Assembly (NCBI GenBank): GCA_002027195.1
Contig: MWJO01000001.1
Location: 124,001-188,000 of the forward strand
Origin: Streptomyces sp. GKU 895
GTDB lineage: Bacteria; Actinomycetota; Actinomycetes; Streptomycetales; Streptomycetaceae
Reading direction: 5' to 3'
DNA length: 64,000 nt
Shown here: positions 63,510-64,000 of the stretch, one piece after another
Numbering within the stretch: position 1 is the first letter of the stretch
Layout of the letters: every line of letters begins with the position of its first letter
Program-made: the position numbers and the translations under genes
The notes under the pieces: generated by a model
What the model was told of the DNA's origin: nothing
Database searches by the model: none
The model's input: only the letters and a program-made list of their open reading frames with translations

Positions 63510-64000
63510 TCAGGACGGGCCCTCGTACACCGCCTTGCTCCGCATCAGGAAGTCGGAGAGATAGCTGTCGTGGGGGACACCCGGCGCCATCCAGTGGGTC
63601 GGTTGATCGCCGAAGTACACGTTGGTGATGCTGGGCTCCGCGAACAGGGACTCCCACAGGTCCCGGTCCCGGGTCAGCGCCGCCAGCACGAGCGTGTCGC
63701 GCAGCGGCGCCATGCCGTCCGCGCGGGTCCAGGGGGCGATCCACACGCAGGGGAAGGGCAGTTCGGTGCGCAGTTGAGGCGCTCGGGCGCTCGTGGTCTG
63801 GTGCACGGCGGGGCGCAGTACGGCGCTGCCGTCTCCGAGGTCGTCGGCGATCCCGTCGCCGCCGAGCCAGGCGTGCGTCCCGGCCGCCACCGTTTTCAGA
63901 TACGCGCTCAAGGCGCGAGCCCGCCCCTGTGGGCACACCGGCAGACGGGCCCTCTCGTCCTGCGGGGGAAGGCTGGGCAGGACGGCCAGACGTGCCGCGA
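63510..64000 (-). CDS. C-terminal part of an unidentified enzyme, possibly aldehyde dehydrogenase-like
   Basis: The frame is open from the window edge to a stop at 63510, about 163 residues. It includes TELPFPCVWIAPWTRADGM, LRDTLVLAALTRDRDLWESL, AEPSITNVYFGDQPTHWM and PGVPHDSYLSDFLMRSKAVY. The PSITNVYFGD stretch is reminiscent of the end of some ALDH-superfamily proteins, but no catalytic residue lies in this part, so the family is a guess. Codon bias is typical of a real gene. Confidence 0.5.
   Translation of the reverse strand, partial: AARLAVLPSLPPQDERARLPVCPQGRARALSAYLKTVAAGTHAWLGGDGIADDLGDGSAVLRPAVHQTTSARAPQLRTELPFPCVWIAPWTRADGMAPLRDTLVLAALTRDRDLWESLFAEPSITNVYFGDQPTHWMAPGVPHDSYLSDFLMRSKAVYEGPS

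Overview
The window is actinobacterial and almost certainly from a Streptomyces chromosome. Support: very high GC with G/C at most third codon positions, frequent GTG and TTG starts behind GGAGG-type ribosome sites, and Streptomyces hallmark families (WhiB-like Fe-S protein, LAL-type LuxR regulator, MmyB-type HTH regulator, many ECF sigma factors, CBM13-GH62 arabinofuranosidase, DUF5134). No rRNA, tRNA or CRISPR was seen. Both ends cut through genes. || Region 1 (1-5.9 kb) is a worn accessory stretch: a secreted-protein start, broken Rhs/YD-repeat pieces on both strands, a cytidine deaminase-like gene, a truncated amidohydrolase, a metallo-beta-lactamase-fold hydrolase, an AT-rich small membrane ORF, a transposase scrap and corA. 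Region 2 (6-13.7 kb) holds a secreted GH62 arabinofuranosidase and a catabolic operon: benzoylformate decarboxylase (mdlC), a benzaldehyde dehydrogenase-like enzyme and an aromatic-acid MFS importer, with a divergent LysR regulator. Region 3 (13.8-30 kb) mixes ordinary genes (esterase, beta-carbonic anhydrase, PAP2 phosphatase, CMD, SDR, Nudix, NDH-2-like oxidoreductase plus ECF41-type sigma, monooxygenase, secreted amidase) with relics, including a YihY gene whose two ends now lie on opposite strands. || Region 4 (29.7-62.7 kb) is the striking part. Seventeen copies of a promoter-like motif, TGTCACA-N15-CGGTC (12 exact, 5 with one or two changes, all with a 15-nt spacer), were found by eye in front of genes on both strands. 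This resembles the promoter described for ECF41/SigJ sigma factors. The same stretch carries five ECF41-type sigma genes (29771-30637, 40220-40951, 55890-56612, 56566-57570, 61048-61944), one of which has lost most of sigma region 4. Candidate targets form a redox and central-metabolism set: ferredoxin reductase, 7Fe-type ferredoxin, fumarate reductase-like flavoprotein, an orphan QcrB-type cytochrome b, pyruvate dehydrogenase E1 and E2, OsmC, two cupins, a WhiB-like protein, YceI, NmrA-type epimerases and alpha/beta hydrolases, plus sigma genes themselves. I read this as one locally clustered, probably self-amplifying ECF41 regulon; that is inference from motif and layout. || Many otherwise healthy genes carry single-base indels in G/C runs (NDH-2-like, an alpha/beta hydrolase tail, the LAL regulator three times, PDH E1 and E2). 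This pattern fits uncorrected sequencing or assembly indels as well as real decay, so broken calls in those genes should be held loosely. The Rhs, YihY, amidohydrolase and NmrA relics have large losses and look truly dead.
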